A DNA stretch of 64,000 nt from Bolinopsis microptera (lineage: Eukaryota > Ctenophora > Tentaculata > Lobata > Bolinopsidae), in NCBI RefSeq assembly GCF_026151205.1, contig NC_087074.1, positions 8,783,726-8,847,725 of the forward strand. Direction: 5' to 3'. Within the stretch, counting starts at the first letter, position 1; each line of letters begins with the position of its first letter. The notes beneath the pieces are model-generated. The model was not told the DNA's origin and did no database searches. It saw only the letters and a list, made by a program, of their open reading frames with translations. The translations under genes and the position numbers were made by a program. This document shows, piece after piece, positions 1 to 10,439 of this stretch.

Positions 1-1
1 A

Positions 2-3000
2 ACTAATGACAACATAGTCAAATTTCGAGATGAAATATACTGCAAAGTCTGTATTGAAGCCAACGATATTATTCGATACAACCCTTTCTACCAAGCTCCC
101 CACTTTGCTAACAACGGCCTTATTGATGATGAGCCAGTTAATTATATTGAATCTATCTACAACAGCTCAAAAATTCTTGAAAACTGCAAAACATTCTCCA
201 TAACAGAGTTGAATGCCACCACCCTGCCTGGAAATTCAGTCGAATATATGTCCACTTTATTCTTCAACATTGATGGGAATGCAACAAACTTTGACAACTT
301 TGCAGTTGAGCAGTCTAGTATAAACCACAAGTTTTCTGTTATTGGTCTTGCAGAAACAAACACTGATGCTGACAATGGAACACTATATCAGCTCAGTGGA
401 TACTCCTCGTGTTACCAATCCCGTTATTTCTGTCAAGACAAAAACCAGTTCAAGGCTAAAGGATCAGGAGTTTGTCTTTACCTGAAAAACTCTCTAAACT
501 TTAATAAGATTACTGGATTATCTCTCTGTAATGAGCACATAGAATCACTGTTTGTATCTATCACCAGTATGAAAGACCCAACCGTTGTAGGGGTTATCTA
601 CCGTCCTCCAAACGCATCACTTGAACTGTTTAACGAAGCATATGAACGTATTCTCTCTAAACTGGATGGCAAGAAGGTATATATCCTTGGGGATTTCAAT
701 GTTAACATTTTAAACCACCCATCTTCATCAGAGGACAAATTCCAAGAAATAATATTTAACAATGGCTTTATACCAACCATATCAGTGCCAACTCACCATA
801 TGCCTGGTTGTTCCAGGACTTGTATTGACAATATCCACACCAATGTATTAGACCAATCCCTTATCTCTGGTGTCATATCTGACAAGATCTCCCATCACCA
901 CCCTATATTCACTTTTGTTAAGCTTTCCCCCGACTCTGTGTCACTATCTGATTCACCAGACAAAATTACTATACACTACGACTATAGTAATGCTAACCTA
1001 GAGAAGCTCTGTCTTGAAATAGAAAACGATTTAGATAGGTTCCACTACAGTTGTGACACATTTGACTCTTTTATGCAGCTATTTCAAGAAAAAATAGACT
1101 TGTCTTGCAAACTTCTAACTCCAAGAACCACTAAACGTAATAGCATAACCAACCCTTGGATTACCCAGGGCCTAATTAATTCCATCGAGAAGAAAGCTAG
1201 ATTGTATTTCGAATGGAAAAAGACTTGTACATTAAAATTACCTGACGGGGATCCGAATAAGCACATTTGCTACAAGGAATTCGACAAGTTTCTCAAAAGC
1301 TCAATAAATATGGCAAAGGCTATGTGCTACACTAGAAAATTCGAAAAGTACAGCATGAACTCCAAAAAGACGTGGGAAGTTATTAATGAACTCCGTGGTA
1401 AAACTACGTCTCGATGTAAGGACGATTTTGTCATAAACGGTCAGAGAGTAACCTGCAGACGAATAATTGCTAACAAATTTTGTGAATATTTTACATCTCT
1501 TGCAAGTAATCTCAATAAAAATGTACTGACGAACAATAGTATTTCTCTGGAACCAATAGAATCATTTGCTCAGTTCATGTCAAATTCAGTATCTGACTCC
1601 ATTTATCTGGAAGAAACTAATAAAGACGAGATCATCGAGGTGATCAAAGATTTTCAAAATGGCAAGGCGAGTGACATACCAATAATTGTTGTAAAGAAAT
1701 CATCAAAGCTCATAGCTGGTACCTTGGCCAGGCTTTACAACACATGTATACAAAGTGGTACATTCCCGAGTATTTTTAAAACTGGTAAAGTTATTCCTAT
1801 TTACAAGAAAGACAATAAGGAATGTATTGAAAACTATCGGCCTGTATCAATATTACCTTTATTTGGAAAAATTTTCGAGAAGATCATTTACAAACGGCTC
1901 TATAATTTCTTCACATCTAAAGGTGTACTGACAGACTCACAGTTTGGATTTAGAAAAGGTCATTCCACCACTCATGCTCTACACAAATCTATAGACTCCG
2001 TTACAAAGACTCTAGCTGGCAATAAACATGTCTTAGGAATATTCATTGACTTAAGCAAAGCCTTCGACACCCTTGACCACAACATTCTTCTAAGCAAATT
2101 AAACTCCTATGGTATTAGGGGCACAGCACTTACCTTACTTAAAAGCTATTTGACTAACAGAAAGCAGTATGTTATGTATAACGATGTACCATCAGAAACA
2201 TTGGATGTGAAATTTGGGGTACCACAGGGGTCAATTCTAGGGCCGTTACTCTTCCTACTGTATATGAACGATATAGTGAACTGTTTTTCTGACAGTGAGG
2301 TGAAATTTGTACTTTATGCTGATGACACTAATATCTTTATATCAGGACCATCTAGAGAAGCAACATACAAAAAAGCAAACTTAGTTCTTAAACATGTGTC
2401 GATTTACATGAAATGTAATCTACTCCATATCAATATGTCTAAATGTTGCTACATCCATTTTAAACCTGCCTCTGAATATGATGAGACCTGTGCAAGGACC
2501 AGACCATTTGCTAACCTGCTAGATGAGTCTAGGTCAATATTCATCGATGGTAAGGTTATTACTAAAGTCAAGGATACCAAATTCCTAGGTATTGTTATAG
2601 ATAGTAAGTTAAACTGGGCTGCCCATATGCACTACATTCGTAAAAAACTTCGGTCCATGACTGGTGCAATCTGTAGAATTCGACACTCGATACCTGGTGA
2701 ACTATATTTGAAAATATATAATGCTCTCTTTGAATCACATCTCAGTTATGGTATAAGTGTTTGGGGCGTTGTCCTTAAAGAACGATCAAATGACAGTCTT
2801 TTTATCACACAGAAGCACTGTGTAAGGATCCTTTTTGGTGATCTCGACTCATATTTAGATAAACAATCAACATGTGCACGTACTAGACCGTATGGTATGC
2901 AAAAATTAGACCATAAACACTTTGAAAAGGAGCATACAAAACCCATTTTTAATAGACTAAAAATTCTAACGGCTCAAAACTTGTACAAATATCACTGCAT

Positions 3001-3292
3001 TTTAGAATTCTCTAAGATTATCAAGTACCACTGCCCCTACTCCCTTTATGAGGCCATCAACATTTCAAACCGTGCAACGAGTCTAACTGTTATTCTTCTA
3101 AATAAATCAAATACCTTTTTGTTTAATGCAGCCAAGCTTTGGAACACAGTTCATAAAAAAATTTTAACTTCAAGCAATTGCCTAGAAACTTCCATTAACT
3201 TGATAAAATTGAGAACCAAAGCACTATTAGTACAATCACAGGCAGCTGACTTAAAAGATACCTGGACTCCAACCAATTTTAAATTACAGTAA
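2..3292 (+). CDS. LINE ORF2: endonuclease + reverse transcriptase (5' end outside window)
   Basis: Non-LTR retrotransposon polyprotein that nicks target DNA and reverse-transcribes its own RNA. The frame is open from the left edge, so the real start lies upstream; there is no ATG that must be the start. The first residues include a C-x2-C pair (YCKVC), perhaps the tail of an N-terminal zinc finger (inference). An AP-type endonuclease follows (AETNTD, GDFNVN and a C-terminal SHHHPIF where many relatives have SDH). Next come the reverse transcriptase blocks: YRPVSILP, QFGFRKGHST, IDLSKAFDTLDH, GVPQGSILGPLLF and the catalytic YADD at 2315-2326. The tail carries FLGIVID and CARTRP motifs like those of invertebrate LINEs. 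The frame is intact to the TAA at 3290-3292, so this copy may be young. The exact clade is not settled; a CR1/Jockey-like group is likely. Confidence 0.93.
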   Translation, partial: TNDNIVKFRDEIYCKVCIEANDIIRYNPFYQAPHFANNGLIDDEPVNYIESIYNSSKILENCKTFSITELNATTLPGNSVEYMSTLFFNIDGNATNFDNFAVEQSSINHKFSVIGLAETNTDADNGTLYQLSGYSSCYQSRYFCQDKNQFKAKGSGVCLYLKNSLNFNKITGLSLCNEHIESLFVSITSMKDPTVVGVIYRPPNASLELFNEAYERILSKLDGKKVYILGDFNVNILNHPSSSEDKFQEIIFNNGFIPTISVPTHHMPGCSRTCIDNIHTNVLDQSLISGVISDKISHHHPIFTFVKLSPDSVSLSDSPDKITIHYDYSNANLEKLCLEIENDLDRFHYSCDTFDSFMQLFQEKIDLSCKLLTPRTTKRNSITNPWITQGLINSIEKKARLYFEWKKTCTLKLPDGDPNKHICYKEFDKFLKSSINMAKAMCYTRKFEKYSMNSKKTWEVINELRGKTTSRCKDDFVINGQRVTCRRIIANKFCEYFTSLASNLNKNVLTNNSISLEPIESFAQFMSNSVSDSIYLEETNKDEIIEVIKDFQNGKASDIPIIVVKKSSKLIAGTLARLYNTCIQSGTFPSIFKTGKVIPIYKKDNKECIENYRPVSILPLFGKIFEKIIYKRLYNFFTSKGVLTDSQFGFRKGHSTTHALHKSIDSVTKTLAGNKHVLGIFIDLSKAFDTLDHNILLSKLNSYGIRGTALTLLKSYLTNRKQYVMYNDVPSETLDVKFGVPQGSILGPLLFLLYMNDIVNCFSDSEVKFVLYADDTNIFISGPSREATYKKANLVLKHVSIYMKCNLLHINMSKCCYIHFKPASEYDETCARTRPFANLLDESRSIFIDGKVITKVKDTKFLGIVIDSKLNWAAHMHYIRKKLRSMTGAICRIRHSIPGELYLKIYNALFESHLSYGISVWGVVLKERSNDSLFITQKHCVRILFGDLDSYLDKQSTCARTRPYGMQKLDHKHFEKEHTKPIFNRLKILTAQNLYKYHCILEFSKIIKYHCPYSLYEAINISNRATSLTVILLNKSNTFLFNAAKLWNTVHKKILTSSNCLETSINLIKLRTKALLVQSQAADLKDTWTPTNFKLQ

Positions 3293-3800
3293 TTAAATTG
3301 CACATGCAGCAGCACACACCTAATATTACTATCATGATTGAACTATAAGCTGTTAAGCTTTCAGATCCATTTTTAACCACTTGATGTAATGTTTTTAATA
3401 ATTAAATATTTTATTTTACAAATTTATATCAGATCGAACCTATATTTGATAATCAAACCTATATTCGATAATCAAACCTGTATTCGATAGTTAAATTTAT
3501 GTGATAAATTGATATTGATATTATTATTGTTGAATGAAGTTAACTCCTGAGATAAATTTTATTAATTTTTAACAAAGGGACTTGGAGTATAAACGACCAA
3601 GTTCGCATAAATGCCTACCCAACCAAGAATTTAGGAGGCAAGGGTGGGTGCGTAAACTTTACGGTCTGCACTCTCCGATCCTGTATCACTCTGGATTCTT
3701 TTTGACGTATTTTTGTATTAGGTATATACCTTCTATCCATTCTCTTGCTACTCCAAGTCCCCTAAGATATCTGGTAAAAAGGTCCTGCTAGTTATATATA
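3293..3800 (+). other. Probable LINE 3' untranslated region and junction
   Basis: No coding potential is seen. The stretch follows the LINE stop codon and holds an AT-rich segment, a short tandem repeat at about 3434-3497 and a 13-bp inverted repeat pair (3577-3589 with 3749-3761). The exact 3' end of the LINE cannot be placed, because no poly(A) tail or target duplication is visible (the element's 5' end is off the window). Confidence 0.45.
3434..3497 (+). repeat. Short tandem repeat in LINE 3' region
   Basis: About three imperfect copies of a roughly 20-bp unit (AACCTATATTCGATAATCA) lie end to end. Short terminal repeats of this kind are common near the 3' ends of LINEs. Confidence 0.7.
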
Positions 3801-3819
3801 AAATATATTTATGTTTGCT

Positions 3820-5787
3820 TTAATTGATACTAAATAAAATTGTTGTTTTCTTGAAATTGTTGTTTTCTTGGTCACCTGTTATAGTCTTGGGGTTGAGGCA
3901 GTCACCCTCATTTACCTTCTGTAGCTGGGGTTCGACTTTCACATCATGACATACCTCACGAAGGAGATTTGCTAATGTGTCTCTGATGTTGTGGGTCATT
4001 ATCACATAACCCCCTAGCTTACAGGTGAGAAGGTGGTCAATATCACTTGTTTTCCCACATCCACAGTTGATGGGAGTGTTTGGTATCCACCAGCTGTAGT
4101 GTAAGCAGACACTGTCACGAAACTCCTCTTTGTTGAGAGTGTAGCCATACTGCTGAAGTGGCAATGTGTTAAGCCAACTGGACGCTCCCTTTTCTCTTGC
4201 TGCTAGTAGTGCTCTCTTAGAGGAGGTGTCACATCTTTCAGCTATAGCGTTAAACTTGGCTTGGAGCTCGGAATTCTTCAAATTTTTTATCATTACTTTC
4301 CCTGATTTGGTGAGGTTACTGGATGCAGTGTAAACTTCCTGTTGGTCCACTATTGCCTGTGTGAGCTCGGTGGTGAGTAGCTTGGAAGCTGTGTACTCAG
4401 ACTGGCATTCCTTGTGGGGTTTACCAATGCCCAATCCTCCCAATCTTATTGGTAGACTTAACACGTCCCTCTCTAAGTCTGAAATCTCCCTGCCCAGTAT
4501 CTTTGGCAGAAGCTTTTGTCTTATTTCATGTTCTAGCGGCTCCATGGCTTCAGAGATATGAGGAACAGTCCTTTGAACAAACTTCCATCGGTGTTGTATG
4601 CCAGAGATGTAGGCTGAATAGGCTGCTTGAGGCTCAGATTCTGCAATATCAGCTAGCATCTTGATGTCTTCGCACCACCCTTGGACCTAATCAGCAATGT
4701 ACTGATCTTGGACACCTGTATTGCCAAGTACTGCACCAAGATCCCTTGTGCCTGATGTTATTACGAGAATAAAATATTGAATAAATTACATTCAATTTTA
4801 GCAATGGCCAATTGGCTGACTATAAGGTCATGGCCTGAACAAACAATTTTGTTAAATAGTCAAGTGATGCTAAAGCAGAGCACAAATGTGTAATAAGTTA
4901 ATTGATTAAAAACTGATTCATGTGATGCATTACGCAGAGCACAGATAAAAATACTGCTTCAATGATTAAAATGTGCCTGATGTTATTTGCATATTGAACT
5001 CTCCAAACAATGCCTTGGCCTGGTCGATCATCCGAGGGTCCTTCACTGCTAGAATGCTTTTAGATGGGTTAGGAAAACAACCATACTTAGGTCCAACTTG
5101 GAGCAACTCCTTCCACCACTTATACACTGCCTCCAATTTCCCTCCAGCAGCACTATCATCGGCAAACCACACCTGTTTGATGATGTTTCTCAGGCGGTCG
5201 ATAAGTGGCTTGGTGCTAAGAGCATATCCACCAGTGGCAATATTGTCTCCTTGAGTGAAACCTTCGCAGCTCTTGATGATCACTCCCTTGCTGTTTGCCA
5301 CATAAAGGTCTGTTGGTTCTCTGTAGGTGTTCTCAAAATATTTAGCAAGTGGTGGGCAAACATACTGCATGTTTTTGGTAGCAGCAGTCCTATTGAGAGT
5401 GTCGAATGCGTTGGAAGCATCCACTAACAAAATGGCTTCCGTGTCCTCATCATCGTGCACCTCTGCCATAGCATGTATTGCTGCCTCGATCCCCCCTTCA
5501 TGGCCTGCACATGTTTGAAGTGGTCCAGCATTCTTCTGAACATCTTTTTTTAATACCATCATCACACACTTCCCAATAATCCGTCTCAGGATCTCACCAA
5601 TACCAATTGGTCTTAGGCCTGGACATTTATCTAAGGGGACAAGCCTACCAGCTGTGAGCACTGCTATTGATTTGAAATCTACATCTTCAGTACATACACG
5701 CCTGGCTAATCTGGCAATTAAGTTCATAAATACCACTAATTGCTGCCTTAACGATTCGAATGCTTTAGGGCACACAATGATGTCCAC
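3820..5787 (-). pseudogene. Broken reverse transcriptase of a second retroelement family
   Basis: Read on the minus strand, 5787-4966 encodes the reverse transcriptase palm: LRPIGIGEILRRIIGK, LLVDASNAFDTLNR, EGFTQGDN and QVWFADD (FADD codons at 5157-5168). The C-terminal part, 4756-3820, includes EKGASSW and a Cys/His motif (CGCGKTSDIDHLLTC) followed by EVCHDVKVEPQL. From memory of invertebrate and fish retroelements, this C-terminal layout usually precedes a restriction-like nuclease domain; here the protein ends before any such domain, so the 3' part is lost. Three lesions are visible: a stop just upstream of the palm (5791-5793), an insertion at 4763-4971, and an in-frame TAG at 4687-4689. 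The final codons overlap a 17-bp tandem duplication at about 3838-3871. No endonuclease is seen upstream. This copy is dead. Confidence 0.85.
4763..4971. mobile_element. 209-bp SINE-like insertion with 16-bp target duplication
   Basis: The 16-mer TGTGCCTGATGTTATT occurs at 4747-4762 and again at 4972-4987, exactly bracketing a 209-bp AT-rich segment. The host reverse transcriptase frame is continuous if one copy of the 16-mer and the segment are skipped, which shows that this is an insertion. The segment repeats a GCAGAGCACA block internally (about 4873 and 4934). It has no coding potential. The target duplication length fits LINE-driven retrotransposition, but no clear poly(A) tail or polymerase III box was identified. 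Confidence 0.85.
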
Positions 5788-5945
5788 AAATCACAATTCT
5801 GTACACGTGATGGTACTTGTTCGGATAGTACTGTTTTTCGGTAAAAGCTCAATTTCAAGTATTGTCAAATTATGCAATATGATTCATGCACGGCGCAACA
5901 AAAATTATAACGCTTCGTAAAAATTTAATAAAATTTTAAAAAAAA

Positions 5946-6062
5946 GGGGGGGACCCCCAACCCATGTAGCTGAGACACCTCACAGCAAGTAGACCAAAGT
6001 GGCTCTTGCTTGTGAAAGGTGCGTCAACTACCCGCCGAAGCGGTGGGTTGGGAGTCCCCCCT
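5946..6062. repeat. Inverted repeat with G/C-run arms
   Basis: A 17-bp arm (GGGGGACCCCCAACCCA, about 5948-5964) is matched in reverse complement with one mismatch at about 6043-6060. The roughly 80-bp spacer has no coding potential. It could be a small foldback element or a structured RNA; nothing else identifies it. Confidence 0.55.
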
Positions 6063-6746
6063 GTGATCATTTCGTCCGTAAAATTATATACAACATAAAA
6101 TAGTACAGTAAAATATCAAAATTTACATAAACAAATCTAGGAGACCTCAAAGCTCGTCTTCTGGGGGATGAGGTTGAAGGAGATGTCATGCAGTTCGAGA
6201 TGCTGGGCCGTTGATCTTCCTCTGATTCCTCTTAGTGCAATGAGTGTACTTCTTAACAGATCAAATCTGAATCGTGTTCTGATATGAAATTAAATAAAAT
6301 ATCATATAACATATATTTGTAAATATAATACGTTTCGTTTTTATTTAATTCTCGCGTACGTGCGAGAAGCAAATGATATAACATATTAAATATTTACCAA
6401 ATATATGGCTTTAATAATTATAAAACATGTATTTAATAATAATAATATTATAAATAAATGTTTCGAACAGTAAACATGTATTTAATTGAAAACGTTATTT
6501 AACATCAATTTTGTGCCCGGGTAGCTTAATAAAGTAATAAAGTACAAAATATTTTAAATTTTTACGCATGCTGCATGCATAGCTTGCCTTATATGATGTT
6601 GTAGGCCCACTGCACACGATTGTGCGACTGTATTGTGAAGCTTTCGCCCCGATATAACTGGTCCTCCTCTTCACCAAGTGATTAATGCAATGAGGGTCAC
6701 GACGTAATACAATGCATGGCGTGGCCAATACACAAAATGTCCCTAA

Positions 6747-6843
6747 AAATTATTCTGCTTCTGAAATTTTGGCTCTAGTAATTAATAAATGTGACATGCA
6801 ATAAAAATAACAATTGAATATACCCTGCGCGCGGCGCTTGCAG
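6747..6843 (+). repeat. Dispersed repeat, copy 1
   Basis: This segment is clearly similar to 27160-27258. Both contain CTTCTGAAATTTTGGCTCTA, then AATGTGACATG, then a GCGCGGCGC block ending in GCAG. No frame is open in either copy. It is a short interspersed element or the end of a larger one; its true boundaries are not visible. Confidence 0.7.
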
Positions 6844-7020
6844 TTTTTTAACGCAGGGAGGCGGGCGCGCGCTTACTCTAACCAAAGCCCTCTCGCTTGC
6901 AGTAGCGCGTGACCGCCGGAGGCGGCAAACTTGTTTTCAATTTGTGAAACAAGCGCGTCACGCAGTACGCGTATACACATGGCTAATATGTAAAACTGTG
7001 GACGTTGGTATTCAATTTAA

Positions 7021-7300
7021 TTGACGATGTCAATTACTTGGTAGCTCGGCGCGGCACAGAAGCGCATCTCACCGATCTGTCGCCGTGAGAAGCCTCATTG
7101 AGTGCGCGGCGCGGCACAGTAACGCATCGCGCTACAAGCATTCAATATTTGCCTTTGGAGGACTTCGCCGCTTCGACGCGCCGCGCGAACTAGCATTCTT
7201 GCTTCGCATCGTCGATGGTTGCTCTGCTTCGCAGAGCAACCATCGCAAGCAACGATCTCGATGGGTTGACATCGTCAACCAATATTTGCCTTAATTGATA
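7021..7300. repeat. GC-rich repeated segment with a strong hairpin
   Basis: The motif GCGCGGCACAG followed by CGCATC occurs twice (about 7050 and 7110) and a diverged form recurs near 7428. A perfect 14-bp stem with a 3-nt loop (GATGGTTGCTCTGC, TTC, then its reverse complement) lies at about 7214-7244. The surrounding 6830-7770 is much richer in CpG than its neighbours. There is no credible coding frame. Confidence 0.6.
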
Positions 7301-7325
7301 ATTGACGTATGTCGCAGCGATCGGC

Positions 7326-7405
7326 TTACTTGGCCGCGCTCAGTCTGTCATTCCGCCGAATCTCTATTTATGAACATAATAGCCTGAGGTCCCCAAGCCA
7401 GGTAA
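7326..7405 (+). mobile_element. MITE-like element, copy 1 (degraded)
   Basis: 80-bp copy of the family described for 7675-7758 and 13830-13916. It starts TTACTTGGCCGCGCTCAG and ends AGCCAGGTAA. The 8 bases on each side (CGATCGGC and AGCTCGGC) match at 6 of 8 positions, as expected for an old target duplication. Confidence 0.75.
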
Positions 7406-7674
7406 AGCTCGGCGAGGCCTATAGTCGATCGCGCATCTCGCTACAATATTTGCTTAACTTCAAACCGTGTTAGGCTATGGTGTAGAGTTTCTACTCGTAC
7501 GATACAGGGGAGCCGCGCACTCGTGCGCGGCGGGTCATACAACGTATGACAACGATACTGCAAAAGCAAATGCTTTGGGTAGAGCAAACCCTAATATAGT
7601 GTATACCGGGGCTTTTACGCTTTCCCAAACTCTGGGTTAAATTTATAAATTTATAACCTACCGCAAGTCGCAAG

Positions 7675-7758
7675 TTACTGGGCCGCGCTCAGCCTGTCAT
7701 TCCGCCAAATCTTTATTCATTATGTTAATGAACATAATAGCCTGGGGTCCTCAGGTAA
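7675..7758 (+). mobile_element. MITE-like element, copy 2, with 8-bp target duplication
   Basis: 84-bp element starting TTACTGGGCCGCGCTCAG and ending CTGGGGTCCTCAGGTAA. A perfect 8-bp duplication GTCGCAAG flanks it (7667-7674 and 7759-7766). The ends form an imperfect terminal inverted repeat (TTAC-TGGG...CTCAGCCTGTCAT against TTACCTGAGGACCCCAGGCTAT). 8-bp duplications are typical of hAT, P and Merlin elements; the family is not assigned. Confidence 0.85.
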
Positions 7759-8178
7759 GTCGCAAGACCAAATAAAAATGAAAAAACGCGTGCCGAGTTG
7801 GACTATCACCCGTTAACAAAACTGAAACAAAACGTTGACTATTGCATCGTCACTGCAATACCTTAATCAACGTGGATCTTGAAAAGGAGGACCTTTTGAT
7901 AAAATCTGAAGATGCCAACTGGGAGATCAAGGAGAATATCATAGTCACTATCCACGACGCGACAAATGACAAAAAATCAATAGTGTGTCTATTTGTTTGA
8001 ACAGTAAAAATGAATACAGATATCGTGTTGGGAAGTGCTCATATCAGATGCAGACTCGGTAGATCCATGAGAAAGATTTTTGGGTAGTATTCCGGAGGAG
8101 CAGGATAAAACTTGGAGAATATCAGAAAGATCAGACAGTCTGGTAATTTCATGCAACAATGTTAAAGTTGCGGAGTAT

Positions 8179-8264
8179 AGATATGGATACAGGCGGGGAG
8201 GTGATACATTTTTGTTTACTTTAATAGTAAGTACATGTTCGGCGGGTTGAGGAGGTGATACATG
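8179..8264 (+). repeat. Left arm of a 1.5-kb-spaced inverted repeat
   Basis: The reverse complement of this 86-bp segment is found at 9618-9710 with few differences; shared blocks include GGCGGGGAGGTGATACAT and AGTACATGTTCGGCGGGTT. The two arms may be the ends of one element spanning about 8.18-9.71 kb. Confidence 0.75.
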
Positions 8265-8464
8265 TGCGGGGTCGATTTTATCAATAATTCCGTGTTATCT
8301 CATCTAAAATAAACACAAAAATGAATTCAATTGACTTTGAGGGCAAGTGCAACATTTAAAGTTACACAAACTGTTATTACAATTGTGAGAATGATTCCAA
8401 GTTTACATATTTAAAATGGCAATGACTAATTACACCACACAAATTAAAATTTTGAGTGTCTTAC

Positions 8465-8742
8465 CTGGTGAAAATGAACTACACCATGTTGAACTAGTAC
8501 TTCAACTCTGCCAGGTATAACCATGCGTCCATGCTTGTCCTCCTGTACACCGCAAGTGCCTCCTCCTGGAACATACAGTTCTTGTCAGAGAAGTCGTGTC
8601 ATAGATTCTGTTTTCAAACACTTACTGTCAAAGTTAAGCAAAGGAGCACTCATGGATATATGCATTATTCCTTTGCTTCCAGTTGGTGTAAACTTAAAGC
8701 ACAGTTCATAATTTGGAATCTCACTCAGTTCATAATCGCGAC
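8465..8742 (-). CDS. Possible spliced gene fragment, unrecognised
   Basis: Two minus-strand segments look like exons: 8742-8626 and 8565-8465, joined by a 60-bp GT-AG intron (donor GTAAGT, acceptor TTCCAG) whose phases agree. They encode RDYELSEIPNYELCFKF and, after the junction, GGTCGVQEDKHGRMVIPGR. A donor GTAAG follows at 8464, and a possible last exon (8303-8295) adds Met-Arg-stop. The composition looks like a real protein but I do not recognise the family. It lies inside the inverted repeat pair at 8.18-9.71 kb, so it could belong to a transposon or be a trapped host fragment. An upstream exon was not found. Confidence 0.35.
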
Positions 8743-9617
8743 CTCATATTAGAGTAAATGTTTTTAATGATACTAATCTCCGCAATTGAACAATTAAACC
8801 GACACATACTATACCTAAACAATGTTTATGTTTTGTTCATGATTGAACGGTAAGCATCACAGTCTGAGTCAGTTGGAGGAGCGACCAACACACTATCAAG
8901 ATCGGTTGTCTATCTTAAACCCCCCCTCCCAACAGTTTGTATTGTACGTGGGCAGTGGGCACGGTTATATAAGTATAACAATCACACTATTTCTAGTTCA
9001 TGACGTAATCATGGCGTGTGTACAGCGGTGCAGATATTGCACGATGACCTTGCCAAGCCAAGCTGTGGTAGAGATAACAATGTGAACAGAGGGTCAAATA
9101 CAGATAAGGAAAGTAAACATACGATATCCATCTGCTCACTCTTCCTGTTTGTGATTGGACGGATCGGTGTCACGTGACATAACACCTCTATTACAATCGG
9201 TCGCTCGTTAAGGATCACGGAGCACATCAGGGCTGCCAGGATTGCCTCGATCTTTCGGTTTCAGCTTAACTCCTTAGGTCATGAGTAGAACCGAAGGATC
9301 AAAATATATGTTGCTGTTTGCTCGTATCAACTATAAAACATCAATTTCGAGGGATAAGTAAGTGTTTATAGGTTCTGAAACCTAGCTAAATCGGTTTTTT
9401 GTGCAATTTTAGGTCAGAAACTGAGAAACAGTCATCAAAATGAGTTAATAAGAAGGTCGATTTCTCGGTTATTTTTGAGCTTTCGTTCAGAAAATAATTC
9501 GGGCCTTCAAAGGGGGTAACAAGAAGGCGTTACAAGTGTTACAAGCTTTCCATAATACAAAATATGTATCACCTCTTCAACCCGCCGAACATGTGCTCCA
9601 CCTAAAATGTAAACAAA

Positions 9618-9710
9618 CATGTATCCTCTCCTCAACCCTGAACCCGCCGAACATGTACTTACTATTAAAGTAAACAAACATGTATCACCTCCCCGCCAGT
9701 ATCCACATCT
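9618..9710 (-). repeat. Right arm of the inverted repeat, with a tandem half-copy
   Basis: Reverse complement of 8179-8264 with a short insertion. A further diverged copy of the CCGCCGAACATGT...AAACAAACATGTATC unit lies immediately to its left (about 9560-9617), so the right end is a two-unit tandem array. Confidence 0.7.
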
Positions 9711-10439
9711 AAATATTCCTCACGGTTGATGCCCAGAAACAATGTGCTGCTCAGTGGAAACTGGATGCTGCTAGGATCAAGTTTAAAAATAACGATGAGG
9801 CTTCTATAATTATGCCATAGGGAGAATTGATACTGGTAAGTTGTTGCTTTAAAATATTTACACAATCATCTGTAAATGTACACTATCCCTAAATGATCCA
9901 TAAACCCTTTTCTAATCCTAACATAAGGACAGACTTTGTGTTTGAGTTTGTTTGTACTGCTTTTCCACCTCCGGTACCTTGGGCAACAAAGCAGACACCT
10001 CTCATGTATGTTATGTTCAGTATTTTTAGCCTACAAATGTGGGAACTTCCACAATAGAAAACCTCGAATTGATTAATTGTCAAAAGAAGATTAGAATGAA
10101 ATGAAAACGGACATAAATTTGAATATATAATTTCATTAAGAGTGTGTTATTACCAACTTTATGGGGTCAGTCAATTTTATAGTTAATCATAACTTAATTA
10201 TCAGCTTTTATAGATTTAATGATAAAGTGAAACTTGAGATGCAATATTGCCTGCACTGAACACATTAATATTGTCTATCTTTTGGGTTGTTGCACAATGC
10301 ATATTGCATAATATGCATTTCTGTAATATGTTTGCTATGTTCAAGCTTACCCTTGGAACTGTAATCACAATATTCACGTTTCAGATTTCAATGGTCTACT
10401 TTCTGAGTTTCTGCGTTGAATGTGGATTTGCAGATTACT

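Noticed and set aside
3582-3791. 69-codon open frame after the LINE
   Set aside because: Lies within the LINE 3' flank and overlaps an inverted repeat; no homology recognised.
7491-7673. 60-codon minus-strand open frame
   Set aside because: GC-rich repeat region next to a MITE copy; no support.
9665-10083. Protein-like open frames on both strands (for example QYQFSLWHNYRSLIVIFKLD on minus, QCAAQWKLDAARIKFKNND on plus)
   Set aside because: Both strands look equally coding, no family is recognised, and splice sites do not decide between them.
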